The notes: generated by a model not told the origin, from the sequence alone. Shown: positions 41,151-50,404, counted from the stretch's first letter. The stretch: 64,000 nucleotides of DNA from DATARH01 sp035550515 (GCA_035550515.1 DASZOZ010000031.1:1-64000); one strand, 5' to 3'. Numbers and translations: made by a program.

Positions 41151-42068
41151 ATGACCATCGTTCTCCAGGAATCGCTGCGCGGGCTGTTTTACGCGCCGTA
41201 TTACGCGGCTTTCGCGCTGGGTGCGTACGACAAGGAAGGCGTCGCGGTGCGGTTCGCGCCGGCGCCCGGTTTCGGCAAGGCGCCGAACGGGTTGTTCGAC
41301 GGCAGCACCGATGTCGCCTGGGGCGGCCCGATGCGGGTCAACCAGCTCTACGACGAGCGCCCGGATTGCGACCTGGTGTGCTTTGGCGAGGCGGTGACCC
41401 GCGACCCGTTCCTGCTGGTCGGCCGGACGCCGCATCCCGATTTCGCGATCACCGATCTTGCCGATGCGCGCATTGCCACGGTCAGCGAAGTGCCGACCCC
41501 GTGGCTCTGCCTGCAGCACGATTTGCGGCTCGCCGGCATCGATCCGGCGTCGATCGACCGCGCCGCCGACGGCACGATGGCCGACAACATGGCCGCGCTG
41601 CGGGCCGGAAAGGTCGATGTCGTGCAGCTGTTCCAGCCGCTCGCCGAGGCGCTGATCGCGGAGGGCGCAGGCCATCTGTGGTATGCCGCGGCGCGGCGCG
41701 GCCCATGCTCGTACACGACGTTCTACGCGCGGCGCCCGGTGCTCGCCGCCAAGCGCGCGGAGATGGCGCTGCTGGTGCGCGGTCTTTACCGCACACAGAA
41801 ATGGCTGCACGCACAGCCCGCCGAAGCGCTCGCCGAGGTCGTGCAGAGCTATTTCCCGGACGTGCCGCGGCCCCGCCTCGTGGCGGCGTTGGAGCGCTAC
41901 AAGACGCTCGGCGTCTGGGGCCGCAGCCCGATCCTGCCGCGCGACGGGTACGACCGGCTCAAGGACGGCCTCGTCTCCGGCGGTTTCTGTCGCGGCGTCG
42001 ACTACGCGATCGCGGTCGACAACAGCCTGGCCGACGCCGCCGTCGCCGAGGACCCGCCGTCGCTTTAA
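41151..42068 (+). CDS. NMT1/THI5-like substrate-binding protein without a signal peptide
   Basis: 305 residues. IVLQESLRGLFYAPYYAAFALGAYDKEGVAVRF and ADNMAALRAGKVDVVQLFQP match the NMT1/SsuA periplasmic-binding fold used for pyrimidines, taurine or nitrate. The start MTIVLQESL leaves no signal peptide, and no permease or ATPase is next to it, so it may be a cytosolic sensor or enzyme-like protein, or the export signal may be lost. It is tied to the upstream M20 hydrolase. It overlaps the convergent asparaginase-like gene by four bases. Confidence 0.82.
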   Translation: MTIVLQESLRGLFYAPYYAAFALGAYDKEGVAVRFAPAPGFGKAPNGLFDGSTDVAWGGPMRVNQLYDERPDCDLVCFGEAVTRDPFLLVGRTPHPDFAITDLADARIATVSEVPTPWLCLQHDLRLAGIDPASIDRAADGTMADNMAALRAGKVDVVQLFQPLAEALIAEGAGHLWYAAARRGPCSYTTFYARRPVLAAKRAEMALLVRGLYRTQKWLHAQPAEALAEVVQSYFPDVPRPRLVAALERYKTLGVWGRSPILPRDGYDRLKDGLVSGGFCRGVDYAIAVDNSLADAAVAEDPPSL

Positions 42069-43069
42069 TACGCCGCGAAAGCGGCCTGGATCTTGCCGAT
42101 ATCGCCGGTTTTGGTGAGCAGCAGCATCAGCAGGATGCGGGCCTTTTGCGGCGAGAAATCCTCGCCGGCGACAAAGCCGGTCTCCTTGAGCCGCCGTCGC
42201 GGCGCGACCCGGCCGGTGGCCGCGCGGCTGCACTGCACGACCACCACCCCGGCCTTGGCGGCCGCCAGCAGCGCCTCCTGTTGCGCGGGTGTGGGGCTGC
42301 CGGGGGCGAAGCCGGCGGAGATGATGCCCTTGGCGCCGGCGGCGACCGCCGCCGTGACCAGCGCCGCATCGGCGCCGGCATAGCTCAGCACGATGTCGAC
42401 GCGCGGCAGCGGCAGCCTGAGGCTGCTTGCCGCGAATTCGGTGTCGGGCATGTGCGACTTCAGCGGCGCGCGGTAGAAATGCACGCCGTCGCCGTCGACA
42501 TGGCCGAGCGCGCCGAAATCGAAGCTGCGGAAGGTCTGCATCCGGTAGGTCGAGGTTTTGACCACGTCCCGCGCCGGGTGGATCTCGTTGTTGAGCACGA
42601 CCAGCACGCCCTTGCCGCGCGCCGCCTCGCTGCCGGCGACCTGGAGCGCGTTGACGAGGTTGGTCCCGGCGTCGGTGCCGAGCGCGCTCGCCGGGCGCTG
42701 CGCCCCGACCAGCACGACCGGCTGCTTGACCGCCAGCGTCAGGTTGAGGAAGAACGCCGTCTCTTCGAGCGTCGCGGTGCCGTGCGGGATGACAAAGCCG
42801 GCGACGGCAGGATCGTCCTGCGCGGTCTGGTGGATGATCCGCCGCAGCTCGAGCCAATCCTCGGGGCCGAGCGCGGTGCTGCCGACCTGGCGGTAGGTGA
42901 TCGGCATCGGATCGGCAACGAGCCGCGTCTCGGGGAACTTGTCGAGCAGCGCCTCGCTGGTCAGCTTCTGGCCGAAATCCGGATAATCGAGCACGTCGAG
43001 GCTGCCGTTGCCGAGCGACGAGATCGTGCCGCCGGTGCCGATAACCGCGATGCGGGGAAGGGTGGGCAT
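42065..43069 (-). CDS. Asparaginase-family protein with a substituted active-site Asp
   Basis: 334 residues. TGGTIS (T15) and the second site HGTATLEETAFF are present, with K171 in ARDVVKTSTY. In E. coli AnsB the second site reads T89-D90 (HGTDT); here residue 99 is Ala, so the Asp that helps activate the substrate is missing. The fold and other residues are intact. It could be a low-activity or different amidohydrolase. It lies downstream of a LIV transporter on the same strand, after a repeat-bearing 121-base gap. Confidence 0.88.
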   Translation of the reverse strand: MPTLPRIAVIGTGGTISSLGNGSLDVLDYPDFGQKLTSEALLDKFPETRLVADPMPITYRQVGSTALGPEDWLELRRIIHQTAQDDPAVAGFVIPHGTATLEETAFFLNLTLAVKQPVVLVGAQRPASALGTDAGTNLVNALQVAGSEAARGKGVLVVLNNEIHPARDVVKTSTYRMQTFRSFDFGALGHVDGDGVHFYRAPLKSHMPDTEFAASSLRLPLPRVDIVLSYAGADAALVTAAVAAGAKGIISAGFAPGSPTPAQQEALLAAAKAGVVVVQCSRAATGRVAPRRRLKETGFVAGEDFSPQKARILLMLLLTKTGDIGKIQAAFAAY

Positions 43070-43083
43070 GGATTTACTCCACT

Positions 43084-43110
43084 GTCATTCCCGCGAAAGC
43101 GAGGGATCCA
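43084..43110. repeat. Short dispersed palindrome (GTCATTCCCGCGAAAGCG type)
   Basis: GTCATTCCCGC-GAAA-GCGAGGG is the left half of a very common alphaproteobacterial intergenic repeat; the match to the other arm is imperfect. It lies between the asparaginase-like and LivF-2 genes. Confidence 0.5.
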
Positions 43111-43190
43111 TGAACCTGGACCCTACCGTCTTTGGCGAGGCCGGCGCCATCTTGCCAGCGCCATCTTGATCAATGGCCGCGTTCGTGAAG

Positions 43191-43985
43191 CTAGGCCAGC
43201 CAGCGTTTGCGGCGTTTGTAGTGTTTGGCGTTGTGGTAGGACTTGCGTGCCCCGGTCTCGTTGAGGCCGAGATAGAATTCCTTGATGTCGGAGTTCTGGC
43301 GCAGCGCGTCGGCCGGGCCTTCGAGCACGATGCGGCCGTTTTCCATGACATAGCCGTGGTCGGCGACGTCGAGCGCCAAGGCCGCGTTTTGCTCGACCAG
43401 CAGCACGGTCAGTCCCTGTTCTTCCTTCAAGCGGCGGATGACGCCGAAAATTTCCTCGATGATCAGCGGCGCGAGGCCGAGCGAGGGCTCGTCGAGCAGC
43501 ACGACTTTGGGATCGGACATTAGCGCGCGGCCGATCACCAGCATCTGCTGCTCGCCGCCGGACAGATAGCCGGCCGGCTGGTGGCGCCGCTCGCGCAGCA
43601 CCTTGAAGGAATCGTAGACCCGGTCGATACCGCGCCGGACGGCGGTGAAGTCGGTGCGGCTGTGCGCGCCGACGATCAGGTTTTCCTCGACCGTGAGGTT
43701 CTCGAAGACGCGGCGGCCCTCGAAGACCTGCACGACGCCGCGCTTGACGACCTCGTGCGGCAGCAAGGCGTCGATGCGATTGCCGTCGAGCTCGACATTG
43801 CCCTTGGTGACCTGGCCGCGCTCGGTCTGCAACAGGCCGGAGATCGCCTTCAACGTCGTGGTCTTGCCGGCGCCGTTGGCGCCGAGCAGGGTGGTGATCC
43901 GCCCCTCCTCGGCGACCAGCGATACGCCGCGCAGCACCAGGATCACGCCGTCATAGACGACTTCGATGTTGTTGAGCGCCAGCAT
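43191..43985 (-). CDS. livF: LIV-type ABC transporter ATPase (LivF, system 2)
   Basis: 264 residues: Walker A GANGAGKTT, signature LSGGEQQML, Walker B VVLLDEPSLG and VFEGRRVFENLTVEEN. It has a basic C-terminal tail (ARKSYHNAKHYKRRKRWLA) typical of LivF proteins from transporters that carry an acyl-CoA ligase gene. It lies last of the six transporter genes, after a palindromic spacer. Confidence 0.92.
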   Translation of the reverse strand: MLALNNIEVVYDGVILVLRGVSLVAEEGRITTLLGANGAGKTTTLKAISGLLQTERGQVTKGNVELDGNRIDALLPHEVVKRGVVQVFEGRRVFENLTVEENLIVGAHSRTDFTAVRRGIDRVYDSFKVLRERRHQPAGYLSGGEQQMLVIGRALMSDPKVVLLDEPSLGLAPLIIEEIFGVIRRLKEEQGLTVLLVEQNAALALDVADHGYVMENGRIVLEGPADALRQNSDIKEFYLGLNETGARKSYHNAKHYKRRKRWLA

Positions 43986-44028
43986 CGACGACCCTCTGGT
44001 TCATAGAAACGCCAGACTCGCCGCCTCC

Positions 44029-44105
44029 CCGGGCTTGACCCGGGGGTCCACGTCTTCTTTTCCCGCAATCGAACAAGCAGATGTGGATGGCCGGGTCAAG
44101 CCCGG
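44029..44105. repeat. Palindromic element CCGGGCTTGACCCGG ... CCGGGTCAAGCCCGG
   Basis: Two perfectly complementary 15-base arms (44029-44043 and 44091-44105) with a 47-base loop, in the spacer between the binding-protein and LivF genes of system 2. On the minus strand transcript this forms a strong hairpin inside the operon, which may lower LivF expression. Confidence 0.8.
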
Positions 44106-44125
44106 CCAAGGCGCCAGGAAAATGA

Positions 44126-45367
44126 TTATTCGGCGGTCTTGACGGCGTGTTCGACCACGTCGCGATAGGCCTTGAACCAGTCGGTCGCCGCGGCGAACTT
44201 GCCGCCCTTGACCGAGAAGATCCGGACCCAGCCGCCGCCTTCGTGGTCATCGGCGGTGATCTGCAGCGGCGGCACCAGCCCGCCGAGGGTGAAGTCCTTG
44301 ATCTGCTCCATGCCCTGCTTGACTTGTTCGGTCGTGGGCTTCTGGCCGCCGCTGATCTTCAGGGCATTGCGCAGCGCCTCGACCTGGATCGACGCCTGCA
44401 GCAGACCGCGGTTGTAGACGACGGTGTCGGCCATCTCCTTGGGCGGGTCCTTGCCGTCCTTCTTGTACATCGCCTTGATTTCGCCGCGGACCGGATAGTC
44501 GTCGCCGGCGCCGGCGAATTGCAGCGTGTTGTAGCCCTCAGCCGTGGCCCAGCCGCCCGCGGCGAGGATGTCCGCCTCGGCCGAGGCCCAGACCAGGCCG
44601 ACCACCTTCTTGAGCGGGAAGCCGGCCCCCTTCAGCCCTTTGATCGCCACCGAAGGCGAACGGCCGAACAGGTGCATGATGACGAAATCCGGGCGAAAGC
44701 GCTGCGTCACGTCGATGATCTGCGCGCCCATCTCGACGCCCGGCGGCGGCACCGCAAAAGTCCGCAGCTCGTACCCTTCCTGCTTCTGCAACGCCTCGAG
44801 GATCGGCATCGCCTCCTTGCCGGCGGGGTTGTCGTAATAGATGTAGGCGATCTTCTTGCCCTTGAGGCTGCCGCCGAGCTGATCCTTGGCGAACTTCACC
44901 GCCGCCGCGGCCTGCGACCAATAGGTCGCGGCGATCGGGAACAGATACGGGAAGCGCTTGCCGTCGGCCGCCGCCGAAATGCCGAAACCGGGCGAGGTGG
45001 TCGGGATCTTATCCTGTTCGAGGCGCTGGTTGAGCGCGACGGTCTGCGGCGTGCCGTAAAACGTCATCAGCAGCGCGCCCATCTGCTTTTGCCGTTCGTA
45101 GGCTTCGATCGCCTCCGGCACCTTGTAGGCGTTGTCGATCTCGTCGGCCTTGATCGTCCAGCCGTCGATGCCGCCCTTGGAATTGATCAGGCGGTAGTAA
45201 TCCTGCATGGCGGGGCACAGCACGGTACCGACGATCTGCGTCGGTCCGGTGCGGTCGCATTGGTCGCCGATGATCAGCACCTTGTCGTCGGCGCGCGCCG
45301 CGGCGCAGGCCAGCCCCGCCGCCAGGCCGGCGGCAAGCGCCAGCACGCTGCGTGATCGTTTTGTCAT
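44126..45367 (-). CDS. LIV-type ABC transporter substrate-binding protein (system 2)
   Basis: 413 residues. The signal peptide (SVLALAAGLAAGLACAAARA) is followed by a type I binding fold (VLIIGDQCDRTGPTQIVG, LINSKGGIDGWTIKADEIDNAYK). The D-Q-C-D-R-T-G-P opening differs from amino-acid LIV proteins and is the kind found with acyl-CoA ligase-linked transporters, probably for carboxylic or aromatic acids. It lies between LivM and LivF. Confidence 0.92.
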   Translation of the reverse strand: MTKRSRSVLALAAGLAAGLACAAARADDKVLIIGDQCDRTGPTQIVGTVLCPAMQDYYRLINSKGGIDGWTIKADEIDNAYKVPEAIEAYERQKQMGALLMTFYGTPQTVALNQRLEQDKIPTTSPGFGISAAADGKRFPYLFPIAATYWSQAAAAVKFAKDQLGGSLKGKKIAYIYYDNPAGKEAMPILEALQKQEGYELRTFAVPPPGVEMGAQIIDVTQRFRPDFVIMHLFGRSPSVAIKGLKGAGFPLKKVVGLVWASAEADILAAGGWATAEGYNTLQFAGAGDDYPVRGEIKAMYKKDGKDPPKEMADTVVYNRGLLQASIQVEALRNALKISGGQKPTTEQVKQGMEQIKDFTLGGLVPPLQITADDHEGGGWVRIFSVKGGKFAAATDWFKAYRDVVEHAVKTAE

Positions 45368-45395
45368 TCGCGTATCCTCCCCTGAACGCCCCGAT

Positions 45396-46463
45396 TTAAT
45401 AGGAAAAAGGCCAGACGCGGAAGTAATTGCGGATGTTCCGCCACAGTCGGTTGAGACCCTCGGGCTCGACCACCAGAAAGAAGATGATCAGCCCGCCGAA
45501 GATCACCAGCCGCAGATTGGGGATCACGTTCAGCAGGTCGGCGCCGGGCAGCAGGATGCTGCCGAATTGTTCGAGAAACAGCCGCGTCACGATCGGCAGC
45601 AGGGTCACGAAGATCGCGCCGAATACCGAGCCGAGCACCGAACCCAGCCCGCCGATGATGACCATCGCCAGATAGTCGATCGACACGTCGATCTGGAACT
45701 GCTCGTAATTGGCGATGCCGAGATAATAGCTCTCGAGCACCCCGGTCACCCCGGCGAAGAACGACGAGATCGCGAAGGCGTAGAGCTTGTAGCGGAAGAT
45801 GTTGATGCCGATGATCTCGGCGGCGATGTCCTGGTCGCGGATCGCGACAAACGCGCGGCCGATGCGGCTGCGCACCAGGTTCAAGGTGGCGACCAGGGCC
45901 AGGACGACAAAGAACATCAGGAAGCAGTAGATCTGCGCCTCGCTCTTGAGCGCCATGCCGAAAACCGTCGGGCGGGGGATCGTGATCGAGGCCTGCACGC
46001 CCCCCGAGATCGCTTGCACGTGGTTGATCGTCCACTCGATGATCAGCTGCGCGGCGAGCGTCGCGATCGCCAGGTAGATGCCCTTGATGCGCAGCGAGGG
46101 GATGCCGACGATGGCGCCGATCAGCGCCGCCATCAGCCCGCCCGCCGGCACCGCGAGCCAGAACGGCGCGTGCAGGTGGGTGATCAGGTTGGCCGCGGTA
46201 TAGGCGCCGACCGACATGAAGGCGCCGGTGCCGATCGAGATCTGCCCGCTATACCCGACCAGGATGTTGAGCCCGAGCGCGCCGACCACCGCGATCAGCA
46301 CCAGGTTGAGGATCGACAACGGGTAGGTGCCGAGGGCGAGCGGCGCCACGACGATAAACAGCCCGGCCAGCACCGCCACCGTCCAGCGGGCGATCGGCAG
46401 CGGATAGAGCGCCATATCGGCGGCATAGCTGGTCTTGAAGACGCCGGCCTCGCGGTGAAACAT
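45396..46463 (-). CDS. livM: LIV-type ABC transporter permease (LivM, system 2)
   Basis: 355 residues with multiple hydrophobic segments and LNILVGYSGQISIGTGAFMSVGAYTAANL, the LivM motif. Starts at ATG 46463, twelve bases after the LivH stop. It is the second half of the inner-membrane channel. Confidence 0.92.
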   Translation of the reverse strand: MFHREAGVFKTSYAADMALYPLPIARWTVAVLAGLFIVVAPLALGTYPLSILNLVLIAVVGALGLNILVGYSGQISIGTGAFMSVGAYTAANLITHLHAPFWLAVPAGGLMAALIGAIVGIPSLRIKGIYLAIATLAAQLIIEWTINHVQAISGGVQASITIPRPTVFGMALKSEAQIYCFLMFFVVLALVATLNLVRSRIGRAFVAIRDQDIAAEIIGINIFRYKLYAFAISSFFAGVTGVLESYYLGIANYEQFQIDVSIDYLAMVIIGGLGSVLGSVFGAIFVTLLPIVTRLFLEQFGSILLPGADLLNVIPNLRLVIFGGLIIFFLVVEPEGLNRLWRNIRNYFRVWPFSY

Positions 46464-46475
46464 CGCCCGCGCTCC

Positions 46476-47375
46476 CTAGACGCGCTCGATCCGGCGGCGG
46501 CCGAAAATCCCCTCCGGCCGCACCATCAGCACGATGATCATCAACAGATACGGCACGAAATCCTTGGTGCCGCCCCCGACCAGCGGATCGAAATAGCCGG
46601 CCGCCAGGTTCTCGACGATGCCGACGATGAGCCCGCCGACGACCGCGCCGATCACCGAATCGAGCCCGCCGAGAATCACCACCGGAAACACCTTGAGCCC
46701 GACCAGCGCCAATTGGTTGTCGACCCCGATCAGCGCGCCCCAGACGATGCCGCCCAGCGCCGAAACGATGCCCGCCATCGCCCAGGCAAAGGCGAAATAG
46801 CGCCGCACGTTGATGCCCATCGCCATCGCCACTTGCTGGCTGTCGGCCACCGCGCGCATCGCGATCCCGGTGCGGCTCTTGAGAAAGAACCAGGTGAAGC
46901 CGGCGAGGAAGACGAGGCTGACCCCGGCCCCGACCACCTCGATCGGCGGCAGCGTCACCGGGCCGAGCGGGATCGGATCGTCGGGGATCGGCATCTCGAT
47001 GTTGCGCGTGCCGGCGCCGAAGGCGAGCACCGCGCCGCCGCGCAGCACCGCGGCGAGGCCGATCGTCGCCATCACCACCGCGATCACCGGCCGGCCGATC
47101 AGCGGCCGCAGCACCACGCGTTCCAGGGCGAAGCCGAGCGCGATCATGCCGCCGATCGCCAGCAGCGCCGCGATCCAGAACGGCGCGTGGATGAGCTCGG
47201 CGGTGCCGGCGGCGATAAAGCCGGCGAACATCACGAACTCGCCCTGCGCGAAGTTGATCGCGTCGGTCGCCTTGTAGATCAGCACGAAACCGAGCGCGAT
47301 CAGCGCGTACATCAGCCCGATCATCACCCCGTTGGTCAGCAGGTACAGGGTGAATTGCAGATCGAACTCAGGCAT
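46476..47375 (-). CDS. livH: LIV-type ABC transporter permease (LivH, system 2)
   Basis: 299 residues. Hydrophobic throughout, with LIYKATDAINFAQGEFVMFAGFIAAG as LivH motif. ATG 47375 (MPEFDLQ) is preferred over an upstream one at 47393. It follows the ligase gene after a 129-base gap that holds a small palindrome. Confidence 0.92.
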   Translation of the reverse strand: MPEFDLQFTLYLLTNGVMIGLMYALIALGFVLIYKATDAINFAQGEFVMFAGFIAAGTAELIHAPFWIAALLAIGGMIALGFALERVVLRPLIGRPVIAVVMATIGLAAVLRGGAVLAFGAGTRNIEMPIPDDPIPLGPVTLPPIEVVGAGVSLVFLAGFTWFFLKSRTGIAMRAVADSQQVAMAMGINVRRYFAFAWAMAGIVSALGGIVWGALIGVDNQLALVGLKVFPVVILGGLDSVIGAVVGGLIVGIVENLAAGYFDPLVGGGTKDFVPYLLMIIVLMVRPEGIFGRRRIERV

Positions 47376-47454
47376 CGGAGATACCACCCGCAAGCGACCC
47401 GGCCACCCGCGTCTTCAATCCAAGCCTCAATCGGCTGCGGGCAAAGACATGGAT

Positions 47455-47473
47455 GCCCGGATCAAGTCCGGGC
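47455..47473. repeat. Palindrome GCCCGGA-TCAAG-TCCGGGC
   Basis: Perfect seven-base arms in the spacer between the acyl-CoA ligase and LivH-2 genes. It belongs to the same sequence type as 44029-44105 (the CCGGGTCAAG theme). It could moderate read-through within the operon. Confidence 0.6.
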
Positions 47474-47504
47474 ACGGTGAGAGGCACGGCACGCATCGGG
47501 TGCC

Positions 47505-49439
47505 TTACTGCGCCGCCGCGAGTTCGGCCGGCGCGACCGGGTCGTGGACATCGGCGATCGCCAGCGTCGCGCGCATGACCGCCTTGCGGCCGTCCTCGTA
47601 GGTGATCTCGGTGGCCAGCTCGACCGCCGCGCGGCCGCTATAGAGCCCGTCGATCACCGCCGCGTATTTCTCGGCGACGAACCCGCGGCGGATCTTGCGC
47701 GTCCGGGTGATCTCGTCGTCGTCGGCGTCGAACTCCTTGTTGAGCACCAGGAAGCGGCGGACCTGTGCCGCGTCCGGCAGCATGCCGTTGCACTTGCGGA
47801 TTTCCTCGCGCACCAGCGCGGCGATTTCAGGCTTGGCGCACAAATCCTGGAACGAGGTGTAGGCGAGGTTCTGCCGCTCGGCCCAGTTGCCGACCGTGGT
47901 CGGGTCGATCGCGATGATGGCCGAGACAAACGGCCTGCCGTCGCCGAACGCCACCGCCTCGCCGATAAACGGGCTGAACTTCAGCTTGTTCTCGATGAAT
48001 TGCGGGGCATAGGCGGTGCCGTCGGCGAGCTTGCCGACGTCGCGCGCCCGGTCGATGATCACCAGATGGCCGCGCCGGTCGATAAACCCGGCATCGCCGG
48101 TGCGCAGCCAGCCGTCCTCGGTGATCGCGCCCTGCGTCGCGTCGTCCTGCTTGTAATAGCCCTGGAACACCGCGCCGGAGCGCACCTGCACCTCGCCATT
48201 CTCGGCGATGCGCAGCTCGGTGCCGTCGAAGGGGCGGCCGACGGTGTCCGGGTCGACCTCGCGGTCCGCCTGGACCGAGCACAGCCCGGCCAGCTCGGTC
48301 GCGCCGTAGACCTGTTTGAGGTTGATCCCGACCGCGCGGAAAAACCGGAAGGTATCCGCGCCCAGCGGCGCGCCGCCGGTATAGACCCAGCGCGCCCGGC
48401 CCAGCCCCAGCTGGTCGCGCAGCGGGCCATAGATCAGCGCCTCGCCGAGCATCTTGCCCAGCCGCAGGTTTGCCGGCACGGCCTCGCCGGCGCTCCGCCG
48501 CATCTCGGCGCGCTCGGCGAGGCGGCGGAAATAATGGAACAGGCTGCGCTTCAGGCGGCTGGCGTCGCCGGCGCGGACCTGGATCGCGGTCAGCGTGTTC
48601 TCCCAGAAGCGCGGCGGCGCCAAGGCGATCGTCGGCCCCAGCTCGCGCAGGTCGCGCAGCAGCGTCTCGGGCTTTTCCGGGTAGTTGCAGGTGAACCCGA
48701 CCCACAGGTGGAGCGCGATCGCGAACAGCGAGTTACCGATCCACGCCATCGGCAGGTAAGCGAGGAAATCGTCGCTCTGCCGCACGTCGTCCGCCTTGGC
48801 GAGGGCCTGCGCCGCGCTCAGCAGGTTGGCGTGCGACAGCATCACGCCCTTCGGCCGTGACGTCGTGCCCGAGGTATAGGAGAACAGGCACAAATCGCCG
48901 GGCTTGCCGGCCGCGACCGCCGCGTCGACATAGCCCGGATGGCCGACACCGAATTCGCGCCCGGCCGCGGCGACCGCCTCGAACGGCTTGAGCAGCGTCT
49001 CGTCGTAATCGCCGAGACCGCGCGGGTCGTCATAGACGACCAGCTTGAGATGCGGCAGCCGGTCCTTGAGGGACAGCGCCTTGTCGACCTGCTCCTGATC
49101 CTCGGCGACGATGACCGAGACCTCGGCGTGGTCGAGCACATAGGCCAGCTCGGCGGCGATCGCGTCCTGGTAGGCCGGGACGGCGATGCCGCCCAGGCTC
49201 ATCGCCGCAAGCTGCGCAAAGTAAAGCCGCGGCCGGTTCTCGCCGATCACCGCCAGCTTGTCGCCGGCCTTGAACCCGGCGGCGGCGAGCCCCAGCGCGA
49301 AGTCCTGCGCTTCCTGCCAATAGCGCTGCCAGCCATAGGGCTCCCAGATGCCGCGGTTCTTCTCGCGCATGGCCGGCTTGTTGCCGAGCGTCGCCGCGTT
49401 TTGCCGCAACAGCCGCGGCAGCGTCAGGTCGCTCGTCAT
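47505..49439 (-). CDS. AMP-binding acyl-CoA ligase linked to the LIV transporter
   Basis: 644 residues. The adenylate-forming signature YTSGTTSRPKGVML (about residue 190), the A5 region YGATE and the TGDAGF/DRARDVGKLADG motifs are present. It activates a carboxylic acid (long-chain fatty acid type) with ATP and CoA. ATG 49439 overlaps the LivG stop (ATGA). Its place inside a LIV operon suggests vectorial activation of the imported acid to its CoA ester; the acid is unknown. Confidence 0.92.
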   Translation of the reverse strand: MTSDLTLPRLLRQNAATLGNKPAMREKNRGIWEPYGWQRYWQEAQDFALGLAAAGFKAGDKLAVIGENRPRLYFAQLAAMSLGGIAVPAYQDAIAAELAYVLDHAEVSVIVAEDQEQVDKALSLKDRLPHLKLVVYDDPRGLGDYDETLLKPFEAVAAAGREFGVGHPGYVDAAVAAGKPGDLCLFSYTSGTTSRPKGVMLSHANLLSAAQALAKADDVRQSDDFLAYLPMAWIGNSLFAIALHLWVGFTCNYPEKPETLLRDLRELGPTIALAPPRFWENTLTAIQVRAGDASRLKRSLFHYFRRLAERAEMRRSAGEAVPANLRLGKMLGEALIYGPLRDQLGLGRARWVYTGGAPLGADTFRFFRAVGINLKQVYGATELAGLCSVQADREVDPDTVGRPFDGTELRIAENGEVQVRSGAVFQGYYKQDDATQGAITEDGWLRTGDAGFIDRRGHLVIIDRARDVGKLADGTAYAPQFIENKLKFSPFIGEAVAFGDGRPFVSAIIAIDPTTVGNWAERQNLAYTSFQDLCAKPEIAALVREEIRKCNGMLPDAAQVRRFLVLNKEFDADDDEITRTRKIRRGFVAEKYAAVIDGLYSGRAAVELATEITYEDGRKAVMRATLAIADVHDPVAPAELAAAQ

Positions 49440-50263
49440 GCCGCCTTTCGCCCTCCATGACTGCCGGCGCCGAGATAGGCGTCGATGACCGCGGGGTTGC
49501 GCTGCACCTCGGCGGGGGTGCCCTCGGCGATCTTGCGGCCGCGGTCGAACACATTGACCTGCTGCGAGATGTCCATGACCACGGTCATGTCGTGCTCGAT
49601 CAGGATGATCGTCGTGCCCCAATGCCGGTTCACGTCGAGGATGTAGCGGGCCATGTCTTCTTTTTCTTCCTGGTTCATCCCGCCCATCGGCTCGTCGAGC
49701 AGCAGCAGCTTGGGGTCGAGCGCCAGGGCGCGGCCGAGTTCGACGCGCTTGCGCAGGCCGTAGGCGAGGCCGCCGACCTGCTGTTTGCGGAGGTCTTCGA
49801 GTTCGAGGAACTCGATCAGCTCCTCGCACCGCGCGCGGTGCGCCACTTCCTCGCGCTGCGCCAGTCCCCAATAGACCAGCGACGACAGCACGCCCGACCG
49901 CATGTGCACGTGCCGGCCGAGCATGATGTTGTCGAGCACGGTCATGCCGGCGAACAGCGCGATGTTCTGGAAGGTGCGGGCGATCCCCAGCGCGGCGATC
50001 TCGGCCGGGCGCGCACGGGTGATGTCGTGGCCTTCAAAGGTGATCGAGCCGGTGTCCGGCTTGTAGAAGCCGCTGATCATGTTGAGCAGCGAGGTCTTGC
50101 CCGCGCCGTTCGGGCCGATGATCGAGGCGATGTGGCCGCGCTTCACCGCGATCGACACGTCCTCGACCGCGCGCACGCCGCCGAAACGCTTCGACGCGCC
50201 CGACACGGCAAGCTGCAGCTCGCCGTTCGTCTGCCCGGAACCATTGGCGGCTGCACCGGCCAT
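49436..50263 (-). CDS. livG: LIV-type ABC transporter ATPase (LivG, system 2)
   Basis: 275 residues: Walker A GPNGAGKTS, a degenerate signature (LAYGLRKRVELG), Walker B LLLLDEPMGG and H-loop EHDMT. The frame is open much further upstream but ATG 50263 (MAGAAANGS) gives a normal protein; a short Gly/Ala/Asn linker precedes the core. First gene of the operon livG-ligase-livH-livM-binding protein-livF, divergent from the COG0523 gene. Confidence 0.91.
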   Translation of the reverse strand: MAGAAANGSGQTNGELQLAVSGASKRFGGVRAVEDVSIAVKRGHIASIIGPNGAGKTSLLNMISGFYKPDTGSITFEGHDITRARPAEIAALGIARTFQNIALFAGMTVLDNIMLGRHVHMRSGVLSSLVYWGLAQREEVAHRARCEELIEFLELEDLRKQQVGGLAYGLRKRVELGRALALDPKLLLLDEPMGGMNQEEKEDMARYILDVNRHWGTTIILIEHDMTVVMDISQQVNVFDRGRKIAEGTPAEVQRNPAVIDAYLGAGSHGGRKAA

Positions 50264-50404
50264 AAGGTTCGCATCCCTCCCCAACTCACCGGCGCATGCG
50301 CCTTGGTTATGGCAGCCATGATGCGGATGAGATTGCGATAAAGCAACCCACCCCGGCGGATGCACGGCCTCTGCGGCTTGCTGTCGCACGGCCGTCGTGG
50401 AACG

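Noticed and set aside
43084..47473. Palindromes in the LIV-2 operon considered as insertion sequences
   Set aside because: No transposase frame or flanking target duplication; they are short dispersed palindromes.
45207..47480. A 757-codon open frame antisense to livM and livH of system 2
   Set aside because: Same strand-shadow effect; His/Asp/Arg-rich with no recognisable fold.
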